64,000 nucleotides of DNA, taken from NCBI GenBank assembly GCA_973895155.1, contig OZ316897.1:8990001-9054000 (forward strand), written 5' to 3'. The notes beneath the pieces were generated by a model. That model had not been told where the DNA came from and ran no database searches. It saw only the letters and a list, made by a program, of their open reading frames with translations. Below, one piece after another: positions 48,471 to 59,819 of the stretch (the first letter of the stretch is position 1; each line of letters opens with the position of its first letter). A program made the position numbers and the translations under genes. This DNA comes from Marsupella aquatica (lineage: Eukaryota > Marchantiophyta).

Positions 48471-49250
48471 GGATAAGCACGTCACGGTACGCAAACCCGA
48501 GCAGCTCTGGCACTTTATGAAGGATCCAAGGGAAACCGGAGAGTTTCATTGATGTCTAATAGCTTTTTGGGGAGATTCTCAGTAATCTCTTGATTGAGAT
48601 GCTTGCTCACTCATGCAATGAAGGTACTAGCTTTAGCAGCTTATAAATGTCCACGGAACAGAAACTACCACTGTAGTCTGCACCTGTATGTATTGGTGGA
48701 AAAGGTTTAGAACTGGGAGGGAGTGACCAACAAACAGGCTTAAAACGACACGTTGACAATTCCCTCACTCTGTGTAAAGAGTGCAAATTCAATTCCTGAT
48801 CTTTGTCGAGCTATCTAGATTTGCGCACGTTCTAGACATCTATGTCGAAATTCGCTTTTACCATTGATTTCAACTCGGGAATGGGGAGCCGCCGATGCCA
48901 CGGTGCTGAATTCTGAAAGATTTCTCGTGACCTGCGGAAGAGTTACTTTTCGCAGCTGGTGACTAAACTTCGACGTCGCTGTGTCAAAGATTCCGACCAG
49001 CCACACATCTGATTCTCACATGTACAAGGAATTCTCCCCATGGGAGTTCTTTCGTTCTTTCGCTTTGTTGGGTTGTTTCGCAGGGCCACAGCGACGACAT
49101 TTCTGTGGCTCAGAACGTGAACCACCGCAGAGGGCGTTCGTAATGCTCGCCAGTGTGGAGCCCTTGTACGGCGCTTGCAGAGAAAGGGGTCACGTTCATT
49201 ACGCCTCAAATTTCACTTTTGTTGGATTTGTACCCCGAAAGCTGTGGTCA
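48471..49250. other. 3' flank of the fusion-enzyme gene
   Basis: No gene recognised. The first few hundred bases are probably 3' UTR. Open frames on both strands overlap one another and have no recognisable content. Confidence 0.5.
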
Positions 49251-49254
49251 TTAA

Positions 49255-49705
49255 AATAAATCCCTTGAACTCTGCTTTCCAATAAGTATACCGTATTTTG
49301 TATCCTTTCCAATCGTAAGAGAGAACTTTGGATCCAGTTTCACTTTTGTTGGTGTTTGCATATGTACCCGGAAAGCTGTGGTCAAGTAAATATATCCCTT
49401 CTTTTCTGCTTTCCAATGAGTCCAGTGCATTTTTTATCCTTTTCAATCGTAAAAGAGTACTTTGGATGCCGTGAATTATGTTTTCCAGTAAGTTTACAGT
49501 ATTCTCTATCTTCTTCAATCCTGAGAGAAAACTTTGGATTCCATGAATCATGGTTTCCAATAGTTTCACAGTTATAATGTTGTTTTGTATCCTTTTCAAT
49601 CCTAATCCTAAGAGAGAACTACGGATCCCGTGAATTATGCTTTCCAATGTACTGTATTTTGTATCCTTTCCAATCCTAAAAGAGAACTTTGGATGACCCA
49701 AATCT
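49255..49705. repeat. Diverged tandem repeat with an open minus-strand frame
   Basis: About six units of 60-110 bp share TCCAATCCTAAAAGAGAACT, TTTGGATnCCGTGAATTATG and TTTCCAATA words. On the minus strand a frame of 165 codons (49710-49213) stays open through them and encodes repeats of the form LLExxIHGIQSxLxxLKRIxN. It has no recognised domain, and a non-coding minisatellite is the simpler reading. Confidence 0.7.
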
Positions 49706-50913
49706 AACACGAGGTGGCTTCGAGAATGTTCTGTGGGAGGATATTAGTGAACGCTATGGGACAATGAAGTTCATGTCATGCTGAGTTTGAGCGCAATCAA
49801 TACCTGAAAGCAACAGAAAGTGCCCTCTGCGGTCTGCAGGAGGTTGGGGTGGGGCAGTGGCATGGTTCAGTGCCACTCCGTGATCAGTGAACGGAACGGG
49901 TCTTTCCATCCACTACTGTTTGATTTTGAGTGAGCATTGTCCGGTGGGGAACCGCATTCTCCCAGCTGAGCTTGTCTCTGATCATGCTGTCCGTCATACT
50001 TGTTGGCTGATGAAGCTCGTGATGTTACACGAAGGACCCAATTCGAAAAATGTTAGGCATTCATTCAGACAAGCTAGAAGCATTCGGCCTGCAGCTCTGG
50101 ACACTGCTGCAGCTCGATTGAGACTCTGACCCTCAACGTGGTCTGCGTTTTTTCCTGTACTCTTGTCACAGTCTCGTTTGTCCAGATAAGACTTCCCGAC
50201 ATCTGCCGCCCATCAGTGGAACCTCCAGAGTGCAGACTACAGACTACACTACTGCTGCATGAGGCAGCTGAAGTTTCAAGGATTGGTTTGACTCGGCTGA
50301 CTCCCTCATCCGCCCCCTGACCACTCTCTCGCTCTCCTCCCCAGAATTATTCCCCGAAGTACAGCAATGACCAGATTTGACGTCCGATCGACGCCAGGGC
50401 GTATTCGTACCAACCAATCGATACTGTCCTGTCCATTGATGTACGCAGCAATCCTCTTGATTTCGAAGTGATTGGTTGTGTTTCTCCCGCTGCCGTTCAT
50501 TTTGACTGAAAGAGTCCGGTTCTCGTAACAAACAAAAGGCATCATTAAGTAAGGGCTGGAAAAGGACTGATAGCTGCAAGTCGCCCTCCACTGAATCTCA
50601 CCAGAGCCATCATCCGACTCAACTTCCGCGTGGAAGTAAGAGGTTGAGTCGGGTGGAGTGCAATGGGGAACACGGAGCAAGAGTCCAAACGATCGTCCCT
50701 TTATCTTCCAGAAAGCATGAAACAACGAGCGCTACTTCATGTAGCGAGATGTAAATTACAGTGCACTCATCATATCATCTTAGTATACAATTGCAAGTCA
50801 AACTGTAGATTATTAGTATAAAACTGCGATTCCTACTGTAGACTTTTCGCAATGCAGGTCGAAAACTGAAGCTGTCCTTCGCAGCATAGGATGAAATTTT
50901 CGACGTCCAAGTT
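49706..50913. other. Gene-free interval
   Basis: No recognisable coding sequence. Minus-strand frames at 50244-50725 are open but unrecognised. Confidence 0.4.
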
Positions 50914-51170
50914 CGCAATACTGACTGCTGTGCAGGTTCAACAATCGCAACTCGGAGCACTTGATGACAAGTACAGAACCACTGTACTGTGCCGGTTGAA
51001 ATCAGAAAGTCTTCGATTCAGATCTTTATGGCATCCAGGTCCGCAATGCAGACTGCTGTGCGAAGGTCGACATTCGCAACTCGGAGCACTTGATGACAAA
51101 TACAGAACTACTGTACTGTGCCGGTTGAAATCAGAAAGTCTAAGATTCAGATCTTTATGGCGAAGTCAAG
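50914..51170. repeat. Two tandem units of about 129 bp
   Basis: Both units contain GCAACTCGGAGCACTTGATG and CTGTACTGTGCCGGTTGAAA. They differ at a few positions only. Confidence 0.85.
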
Positions 51171-51354
51171 ATTCGGTTCTGTACAAGAGATGAAACTGCC
51201 GCGTTTGAGATTCTTGGCATTCTTCGGTAGACCGGATTCACACCTTCAATGTAAGCCAGTCCAGGGCATGACATGATAGCCCCGGTATATCGGGTGAAAG
51301 AAATTTCGAGTTCAAGTTTCGCGAGACAGACACGATGAAGGTGCGAGTCCACAG

Positions 51355-51930
51355 GATAAGGCCAGGAAATAAACTGCAAGCTCGTGAATCATGGATTAGA
51401 CGGGACGAGATTACAATACCATTACAATACCATCGAGAAGGTATGGCCAAGCAAACGTCCAGGGAGAATTGAGAGAAACTGCGAGCACGAGACTTTTCAG
51501 AGAAACCCGCAAACTCCGCACCCCCGAGTCCGAAAGCAATTTACGCAACCGAAACAAAAAAAATAAACAATCACGAAACTGCGAGCTCGAGAATCACGCG
51601 ACAGACAGATCAGACGGGATGAGTACCACAGAGAGAGCAGGGCAGGCAGCAGTCCACGGTGAAATAAAAACTGCGACCATGAAACGTTTCAGAGAAAACC
51701 GTTGACACAACCGCAACAACACAAAAAAAAAAGTAATCAATCAAGAAACTGCGAGCTCGAGAATCACAGATCGGACGGATTAGACCGGATGAGACTGCAA
51801 TTCTCACCAGTACCACAGCTCTGGCAGGGCAGGCAGCAGTCCCGACAGAAGGAAAGAAACTGCGAGCGCGAAAGGTTTCACAGAAAACCGTTCAATCAAT
51901 CCATCAAGAACTGCGAGTCTGAGAGCCGTC
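51355..51930. repeat. Dispersed GAAACTGCGAGC repeats
   Basis: Five or six copies of AAACTGCGAGCNCGAGA occur near 51365, 51475, 51583, 51747, 51858 and 51908. They are separated by variable stretches with CAGAGAAAACCG and AGACGGGATGAG words. Confidence 0.7.
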
Positions 51931-52009
51931 CGTTTCAACGACTTACTGCTATCGACGCCGAGAGATAGAGTTCGTGAGACCACCGCAACACAGCATTCGC
52001 GTCCGCGTC

Positions 52010-52445
52010 ATTCATCAGTCGATTGGACAATTGTCTCTCGTAGCCATGCACGATTGAACAGAACAGAACAGAACAGAGAACAAAACAGACCAGAGTCGAT
52101 TGGACAATTGCCTCTCGAATCCATGCACGATCGAACAAAACAGAACAGAGTCGATTGGACAATTTCCTCTCGAAGCCAGGCACGATCGAACAAAACAAAA
52201 CAGAGTCGACTGGACAATTTACTCTCGAAGCCATGCACGATCGAACAAAACAAAACAGAGTCGATTGGACAATAACTTTTTCTCTGAAGCCATGAACGAC
52301 GGAACAGAACAAAACAGAACAGAACAGAGTCGATTGGACAATAATTTTTTCTCTGAAGCAACAGAACAAATCAAAACAGAACAGAACAGACTCGATTGGA
52401 CAATTTTCTCTGGAACCCATGCACGAGGGAACGGAGCGAAATCGA
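52010..52445. repeat. Seven-copy minisatellite (55-bp core unit)
   Basis: The core GAGTCGATTGGACAAT recurs with GATTGG starts at 52021, 52098, 52153, 52208 (GACTGG), 52263, 52332 and 52394. Three successive spacings are exactly 55 bp. Each core is followed by CTCGAAGCCATGCACGATCG-like sequence and an ACAGA microsatellite. The long minus-strand frames here are Cys/Phe-rich artefacts of the repeat. Confidence 0.9.
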
Positions 52446-52559
52446 ACGCAAAGAAAGTATACCCCAATGCTCCTGTGTGTGAAATCATTTGGGCCACCAC
52501 CACCGCAACGACGTGCAGGGAGAATCACTCCACTAACTAGGCAACCCACAGCACCACCT

Positions 52560-52980
52560 CACCACCATCTCCACCATCTCCACCACTATTGTGAAATAAC
52601 CAGCCCTATGACCAAATTTACGTGGTGACAATAGGGAAGGTAAACCCCCCTTTGTATTTTTTTTCTTTGTATATCTAGACATAATTACAAAGCATTATCC
52701 TAACCAGTCCCGTGACCAAATCTTCGTGGTCACCATAGGGCGTCTCAAACATAGCGTTGCTGTCTCCGGTCGCAGTCAGGGACGGATTCCCAGGAAAAAA
52801 GTGGCGGACATGAGAATCCGTGTCCGTCTGCATACTGCTGAGCGCCGTTTTTTCCTGCACCTCCAAGGTTTGAGACGCCCTAATAGGAAACCAGTCCTGT
52901 GATCAATTAATATGGGACAATAAATCCTTCCCCCCATTTTACTTTTTGTATTTCTAGGGATGGTTATGAGGCATTACCCT
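52560..52980. repeat. Local repeat that hosts the MITE
   Basis: Three diverged copies of AACCAG-CC-TGACCAAAT-ACGTGGTGACAATAGG occur near 52598, 52702 and 52888. The second was entered by the MITE. Confidence 0.7.
52738..52880. mobile_element. 143-bp MITE with 13-bp terminal inverted repeats
   Basis: The ends GGGCGTCTCAAAC and GTTTGAGACGCCC are perfect inverted repeats. TA lies on both sides (52736-52737 and 52881-52882), consistent with a TA target duplication. A sub-terminal inverted pair (CAGGAAAAAA and TTTTTTCCTG) lies inside. The flanks are copies of a local repeat (AACCAGTCCCGTGACCAAAT) whose neighbour near 52600 lacks the element, so an empty site is visible. No transposase is encoded. 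Confidence 0.85.
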
Positions 52981-54960
52981 GAGTGTGAGCCATGGAACCC
53001 ATGTGCCTGGGGATTCTCAAACTTGAATGAGAATACAAAAAGACTCACAACCTGCCTATGTCTCCCATAAGGACCCATAACAGTACTTGGACAACATTGG
53101 TGTCTCCCAATTGAAAGTTTTGCAGCCCATCATTTGCCACCCCCTAGTGCAATAACCAAGCCAGGGACTAAACCTAAGTTGTTGCAATTGGTGGAACAAT
53201 ATTAGATTTTTGAGCCATTTCTACAATATAGCTTCCTATAGTATATTCTGGGCCAATTTCAGTAAAGGGTAACCCGTGGCCTTAAGGGGGTTATGGCATG
53301 TAATTCCCATGGGGGTTTATGGCATGTAATTCCCAAAGGCAATGAACCCAAGGGGGTTACAATCATCCCCAAGTTCTGATGGGCTAACAAGTATATCCCC
53401 CTACTCTAGTTTTGCTCTATTTTAACCTGAAGATTGTGCCTGAAATTGGATAACCCTCAAGGTGGGCTAGCCATGGGGCCAAAATATCATAACCCCCAGA
53501 CCAGGTTGGCAGGGGTGGCGGCTCATAACCATCCATACAAATACAAAGACAAAACTACATGAGGGATTTACTGGCCCTCGTCACTAGTCAAGTGAACTTT
53601 GTTCAGCTAATAATCCACTTGCCTGAGGACATTTAAGTCCTGATGGCATAATTATTCAGAGACACACCCTGCCCTCTGATCCCCATTTTCCACTCGCACC
53701 CCTAATTTCATTTACACCCCCAACGTTATGGGCTAGAGGTGTCACTCTGGACCATAGGCCCTGAAGAGTAGCTTTCAATTGCAATTACATAGTAGATGTA
53801 ATAGGATGTCTCAGACCTGTTGGTCCCCACTTTTTCAGTCAACCTGTACAAGAAAAATCAGGCTACCCATCTAGGAGCCCAACCTGGAGCAGAAGTGCCT
53901 GATAGGGAATTGGGCTTGAGACCTGTTTGACACTAGTCACCCCTTGCCATCCGAGGTAGACCACCAGACCCCACTCAGGTGGTTTGTTTGGAGAAATTGG
54001 CTTGATGAGAATGCAAGTTTTGAAATTCACCTGATGGGCCTGTATCTTCTAGCTACAATTCACATAATTTGAAATGAACTTGTTTGACGCGTGTATTTCT
54101 GATAAGTGTAGCTTGGTGAGGGTGTTTCCACTATACCTCACAAATTTCCAAATTGTTTAAATACACTGTCTGGTTTGGCCTGACTATAAATATTTGAAAT
54201 CATTTTTTGTTCAGTCAAGGCAGATTAACAAGGGAGCCTCATCTGCTAATTAATCTGCCACTCAACACCTCATGCAGGAGCGGGACACCCCCACCCCCAT
54301 CTCCCCTCCCCAATTCCTGTTGCCACCCAAGCAAACCAGCAGTCCAGGGTCTATCCTGTACCAGGCAGCCCACCCACTATCATAGGGTCTTGAATCTAAC
54401 CTGGCATCAGAATGTTATTGGGTAGGAACAGGAGTACAATCAAATTTCTTTTACCCGGGGCTTGATGGTTTTATCTCCTGTCAACTCCCCAGTTTGTTTA
54501 CTAAACTCTATGTTGTCACAGACCTTGTTTAATTACCAAGTGCAAATACTATTAAAGCACCTCTGTTGTGTACAAAGTGGAAATTCTGCAGACATTCTTT
54601 GTTCTGTTAATATCCTCTTTTAGTCTTGACAAGGCACCGCCGGAAATAATGTTCCATTACCTATATCTACTTTAGAACATTGCAGTCTAGCTAGCAATCA
54701 AGTTTGCTCATTTGTGGGTTCCATTAAGAGGAGAGGGACCCATGAGCTTGTGACTGTTACAAGGTGGTGGACGCTCCAAACAAGAAGAATTAAATCAGGT
54801 CACTCAATCAGATATAGAATCACTAGCATATCAATCATGGCCTTTTGTCCTCAAATTTTGTTTGAACTTTGAGAATACAAATACAGGAAGGATAACACTA
54901 GACAACAATTCTTTCACTCTATATATTGTGGGACAAGACTTAAATAACATGAATGACAAA
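52981..54960. other. Gene-free interval
   Basis: No recognisable genes. A small tandem repeat (GGTTTATGGCATGTAATTCCC-like, two copies) lies at 53288-53331. A C-rich patch lies at 54285-54315. The word GGGGGTTATGG and similar G-rich words recur. Confidence 0.5.
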
Positions 54961-54962
54961 TC

Positions 54963-57900
54963 TTAACCCTTTTTTGCAGGTGCCAAGAAAGCTTCTAGTT
55001 GAGCTTTCAGTTGCTTATTTGAACGAGTAAAGTAAGCAATTTCTTCCGCATGCTTCTTCTCTTCGTATTGTTTTCTTTCAACCTCTTTTTTCTCATTAAC
55101 TTCACATTTATTCTGCATTTGATGCAGGGAAAAGGTTTAACAGAAGCTGGCTACCTTCATCAGGAATTTTGAGATTGAATTTGCAACAGTTATATGTGTA
55201 CCAAACAGTTGTATTTGGTAAATTTTGGTAAATTGTCTCAAATTGCCTAGAATTTATAGACCTGGCATTTTTGGCATACTTCACCCCACGGCGTATGCAT
55301 GAGTGGGACTAATGAACAGTGCTAGATTATGAGTTAGACCCATAAATGATTGTTGTCAACAAGGTAGAGTTGCGCAAATCAAGAGTAAGTTTACATGCAA
55401 TCCAAACAAGATTTGTTTTCTTTGATAGAAAAATTATATGCTTATATGTCTATCTATTAATTTGATACGTGTAGACAAAATCATCTTTGTTTGCAAGTAC
55501 CAAATCAAGTCTGAACTCGTATCAAATTCAGGACCAAAATGCCAGCATTAAACTGAAATACATAATATGTCTTTAGGAGGAAATGGTTTTGAGACAAGTC
55601 AATTGCATTTTGGGAGTTAAGCATAGAAAATGACAAATGTATTACGGGCTTTAATCCAAACTCATAATTTGATTTATGCCTTAATTATGAAAATGAAAGC
55701 AGAAGAATTCAATAGACTTCTTGTAGACTCAATGACAACTAATAAGAATATCAAGGTGAACAGAAATATCACCTTCCATTCAGCAACTTGCCTATCAAGG
55801 TCCCGCAACTCTAGCTCGAGCTACACAAACAATAATACTTTGTCATTGGTAGAGGTTAGACCATTTCCTCACAAGACCTACATAAATGAGGTCACAGAAT
55901 TTGTTGGAGTGAAATCCTCAAGTGTTCTCTTGAAAGCTGAGATACTTGTGTAGGACATGACACCTACAACAGGGAGAGCATGGGGAAAAGCATACTTGTT
56001 GAATGCGGAGTTCCATATTAGCCTTTCCAACCTCAGCTTGCAGTGCTTTCCTCAAGCCAAAGGCCACACTGCTTTCATAAAGAGTCTGATAGGCTGCTAC
56101 CGTCTGGTATTTCAAGAAAGACTTGCCTTTTGTGAGAGGTTCACATTGAACTTTGTTTTACAATCAAGTGTGTTGATCTCAAGAAGTTTTAGATGTAGTT
56201 GATGATTGTAATTAGTTGAGCTGAAAGCCACTATGATTATGTGATTTCGAGTACTTAGTTTTGCCTAACTTATCTACTTTTGTATAGAGTAAAACTGACA
56301 ACAGCTTTCACAGTAAGGGTAAAAGTAAAGATTTATTTTGATTACTTACCATTCTAAGTTCATCACGAACTCTAAGCAGAAGAAGTCCTCTTTCTGCACA
56401 ATTCACTGTGGCTTGTCTAATGAGCTCATCAAAGCACTGCAACAGTTCAAAAGTGCATAATTTGTCATTCAACAATTTTTTCTTTTTTGCAAGAGGAAAA
56501 CCGCAGCCACTTGCTCAAGTTTATTAATATAGAAAAAAAGTCACAAACAGCCACAAAGGCCGGGTACTTATGAAAAACCAAAGCTGAACCCAAAGCAGAA
56601 ACGCATCAGGTGGCCATTGAGGAAGGACAGAGAAGACTAATCAAAGCAGCTAACCTCAGGTTACGAGTGTCAGAACCCCTTCAGTTATCAGTCTCTGGTA
56701 TTAGTCACTCCCATCTGTCATTTGTGTGCGGAACCTTCCTACTCAGCCGGCAGGCCAAGTCGGAAAAGTAATGGGCAAGGTCATCAGGGTGAAATTTTCC
56801 AATTCGGCAAGGCCCTCAGGTGGAAAAGTGAGTCAAGGTCAACCAAGAGGGATTTGGGTTGATGGGAGTGCCTTGTAGAGTTTTCTAATTCAGCAAGATC
56901 TCCTACAGTACCGGATGGGAGTGCCTGATAACTGGTGGAGTTAACAGCCTTCCTTGTGATGCCCCTCCTGATCACTCCATGACTTGTCAATAGCCATGTG
57001 TTACAAGGTAGGGTCGTTTACTCTCAGTGGGAGGCTGCCGCAATCTACTTGATAGTTTCTAGCAAGCAGAAGAAGTTTTAATAGACAATTAGAAATGTTG
57101 GAAGAATACTGAGCTTGAGCATAGAGCTCCTCTCGAATGGGACATATGCCTGTTTCTCGAGCTTGTCGATGTTGCAGTTGTTGATCAAGCTTTTCCTGCA
57201 TCAAGTGATCAACAACACGATAATTTGAAAGTGGGAATATTTACTAATTGAGAACTCTCCACAATATTTCATGTAATTATAGATTGGAAGAATATTCTTT
57301 CAAAGTGTTCCTTGCTGGCAACATATGGAACAAATACTCAAATAAAATATATTAAAGCATCCAAGTCTTGCCCCGGGCTTGGTTTGCTAGATTTTCTGGC
57401 TCTTATTGGTTTGTCTGTTTGTTCTTAAAAATCATTGAACATATAAGAGGGTGTGTTCTAAAGAGATATTTAGAGTTGGAGGTGGTGGGAAATGAAATTT
57501 GCAGCTAATCTAATGGAAAGTTTATGGCCCACAAAAGAAGCAATGCACATTATGTAGACACCTAACTCTCTTCTTTGTACTATTTCTCTCCATGGTTGCT
57601 TCATTGCAAAGGCTATAAGAATGGATTCTAATATTATCTGAGATTTCAGAAAGTGTAATTTGTTTTAATCTATTCAAACCCCTTATACCCTTTCTTCTAG
57701 GGCCAGATAATTTTTACAAATTCCAATTGTGGAAAAGAACATGAACTTCAACAAGTTCTGGGTGGTACAGACCTGTAGATTGATGACATCAAGACGAGTT
57801 GCGGGAGAGCTAGAAACGCGTTGGACCCAAACATCAGATCCCTCTGTCCAAGTCCTGCAATGTACAACAAAAAGTGAGTTCAAATCCTCAGAGCAATAGA

Positions 57901-59064
57901 TATTGACATCCCAATTATGGCGAAGTGCACACAGAATTATACTTTGTATTCTTATATTGTGGCTTCTTTTGATGATGCACTAAAACTTCTGACCTTACAG
58001 CTCACTAGAGGAGGGTCTTGAAAGATAATTGCACTGATACTCAGATGGAGTCAAATAAAAATCAAAAGGAGAACCATCAATGGGAATTTCTGCTTGAGCC
58101 TGCTAGAGGATGGTTGAGTTAGCAGAGAAATGTGAATCACAAACAATAGCGTGTTGCAAAACTCTCATTATCAAACCTATCCAAGGTTGACAGCATCCAA
58201 TACTTAAAGTTCAAGGGTCCAATTGAAAATGTACCACAAAATGTACCGCCTGAATTGGGCTACTAAAATTTTAGGCGGCTGCTTTGAAGAAACATGAGTC
58301 TTTGAGTTGAGGACTAGAAACATGTGTTGTTTAAGAACTCTATCTGCAAACCCAAGGAGAGGGGAGAAGCATGCCTTGGGGGTAATATGGCACCCAGAAT
58401 ATCCTCAGTTTGTGCCACACTTGTCTTGTGTTCCACTGCAGGTGGTGCCTTTAGTCCCCTCCAAAGCATTCCATTAATGTCATCAGATTTGTAAGGATAA
58501 TTAGTCGCAAGTGGCATTAAAATAATGAAATTTCAAGTTCAAGCTTTTGCGGGTTATACTCATAGATAGATAAGTATAATTGGTTGTTTATCTTGACTCC
58601 CACTTTCCAAAAATACAGTTGTCAACTTAAACATTTGTTTGCCTCAAAGTACATTTACCATTCCAACATTTAGGTGTCCAATCCTCTTATTGGACACTAC
58701 ATGTCTTGAGATTCTTATGGTGGAGCTAGAGTAAAGTGTAAAATCTTACTTTGTGACCAACGTTTTCTTTACAACAATGCATGCATCTAGAAATGTTTAA
58801 GAAGCTCTTATATAGTGCAAAAGTCCACATCGCTTTTGAAAGCTTCACTTGTGTCCATAATTGATCAACCATCAATCAAATTAGGTCAGATCCACAGATT
58901 CACAAAAATGAGAAGGCTAGCACAAGACTTAATTTGTAGGTAGACAAGCACCACACCTTTGCATTTTTAGAGCTAGATGTTGCTAGTTTCGAAGTAACAA
59001 CAGAGGCATTTCCATATTTAAGAAGTGATGGCCATGGCTCAGGGCCCTGCTGTGGTGTAGACAT
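54963..59064 (-). CDS. Axonemal inner-arm dynein light chain p28 (DNALI1/IDA4 family)
   Basis: Eight exons join in frame: 59064-58957, 58448-58375, 57854-57773, 57195-57115, 56436-56350, 56103-55996, 55820-55773 and 55112-54963, giving 245 residues, close to the usual 250-260. Family signatures appear in order: PSLLKYG, EDILGAILPPR, DVWVQRVSSSPATRLDVINLQ, QHRQARETGICPIREELYAQ, CFDELIRQATVNCAERGLLLL, TLYESSVAFGLRKALQAE and EEKKHAEEIAYF...NKQLKAQLEAFLAP. The C-terminal half is a coiled coil. p28 pairs with actin or centrin on single-headed inner-arm dyneins of motile flagella, so expression is expected in developing sperm. Exon 2 ends AAG|GCATGC, a GC-type donor; exon 4 seems to end CAA|GCTCAG. 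Everything else uses GT-AG. Confidence 0.93.
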
Positions 59065-59689
59065 TATCTTCCTCTATCTCCTGTGGTTAGGTCTGTCCTC
59101 TAGTTTCTCCCTATGAATGAGTCAGTCAATTCAACTTGGACTCCATAATGTGTACAAAGCTTTCTCTTTCTTCCCTCATCCAGAAGGATTGTAATGATAC
59201 GGAATCTATTGATTCAATACTGTTTTCATTCTCTTGTAAGCCCATTCTTCCTTCACCACATAGGACTAGAGTTCCTCTATGGATTTCTTGCATCATTTTC
59301 TGGCACATCTTCCATAACAATTGCAGTGTCACTCAGAAAAATGAATGTCCCTTAATTTGAATCTTCTCTATTTCCAGTCCAGGTTTTGTCTTGCAATGAA
59401 TGAAATTTATGGTGTTGAATCCACTCAAATGAAGATCATTAGTTGGGTATCGACAGTAGTATTGGAACTCCTTGTTGAGGCTTCCTCTATCATTGTAAAG
59501 TTTGGAGCTAGCCTCCATAGATTAATTGATATCAATTCCAGTGAGTGGGGTTCAACACAGGTCTAGCAAAGGCCTTGAAGGGAAGATTCTTGTCCTCATT
59601 TATCCCCGCATTTATCCGTATTTGTTTTGCCCTCGAATGGAGTGGACATCTAAATGGTCATTGTAGGAATAAATGCACTACTGTAGTCT

Positions 59690-59810
59690 AGGCTACAGGG
59701 GGAGCGAGAGGATCCGAGTGGGGGACCCGTACCAGGAGGGGGAGAGGATTGAACCATGGTCACAAATCATCCTAACCAGATACGTAACAGTATGGAGATA
59801 ATCAATACTC
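59690..59810 (-). mobile_element. tRNA-like SINE head
   Basis: On the minus strand GTTACGTATCTGGTTAGGAT (A-box-like) is followed by GTGACCATGGTTCAATCC, whose GGTTCAATCC closely matches the B-box consensus. Spacing fits a tRNA-derived promoter. The tail was not defined. Confidence 0.4.
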
Positions 59811-59819
59811 CCCCACAAT

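Noticed and set aside
50244-50725. Two overlapping minus-strand frames of 115 and 139 codons
   Set aside because: No recognised motif, different frames over the same DNA, and a repeat-rich setting. Not called as genes.
52010-52445. Regular repeats with similar spacing, as in a CRISPR array
   Set aside because: The whole 55-bp unit repeats, including the would-be spacers, and the context is a plant nuclear genome.
51935-52549. Long minus-strand frame rich in Cys, Phe, Val and Ser
   Set aside because: It lies wholly inside the 55-bp minisatellite and all frames on both strands are open there. The composition is what the repeat dictates.
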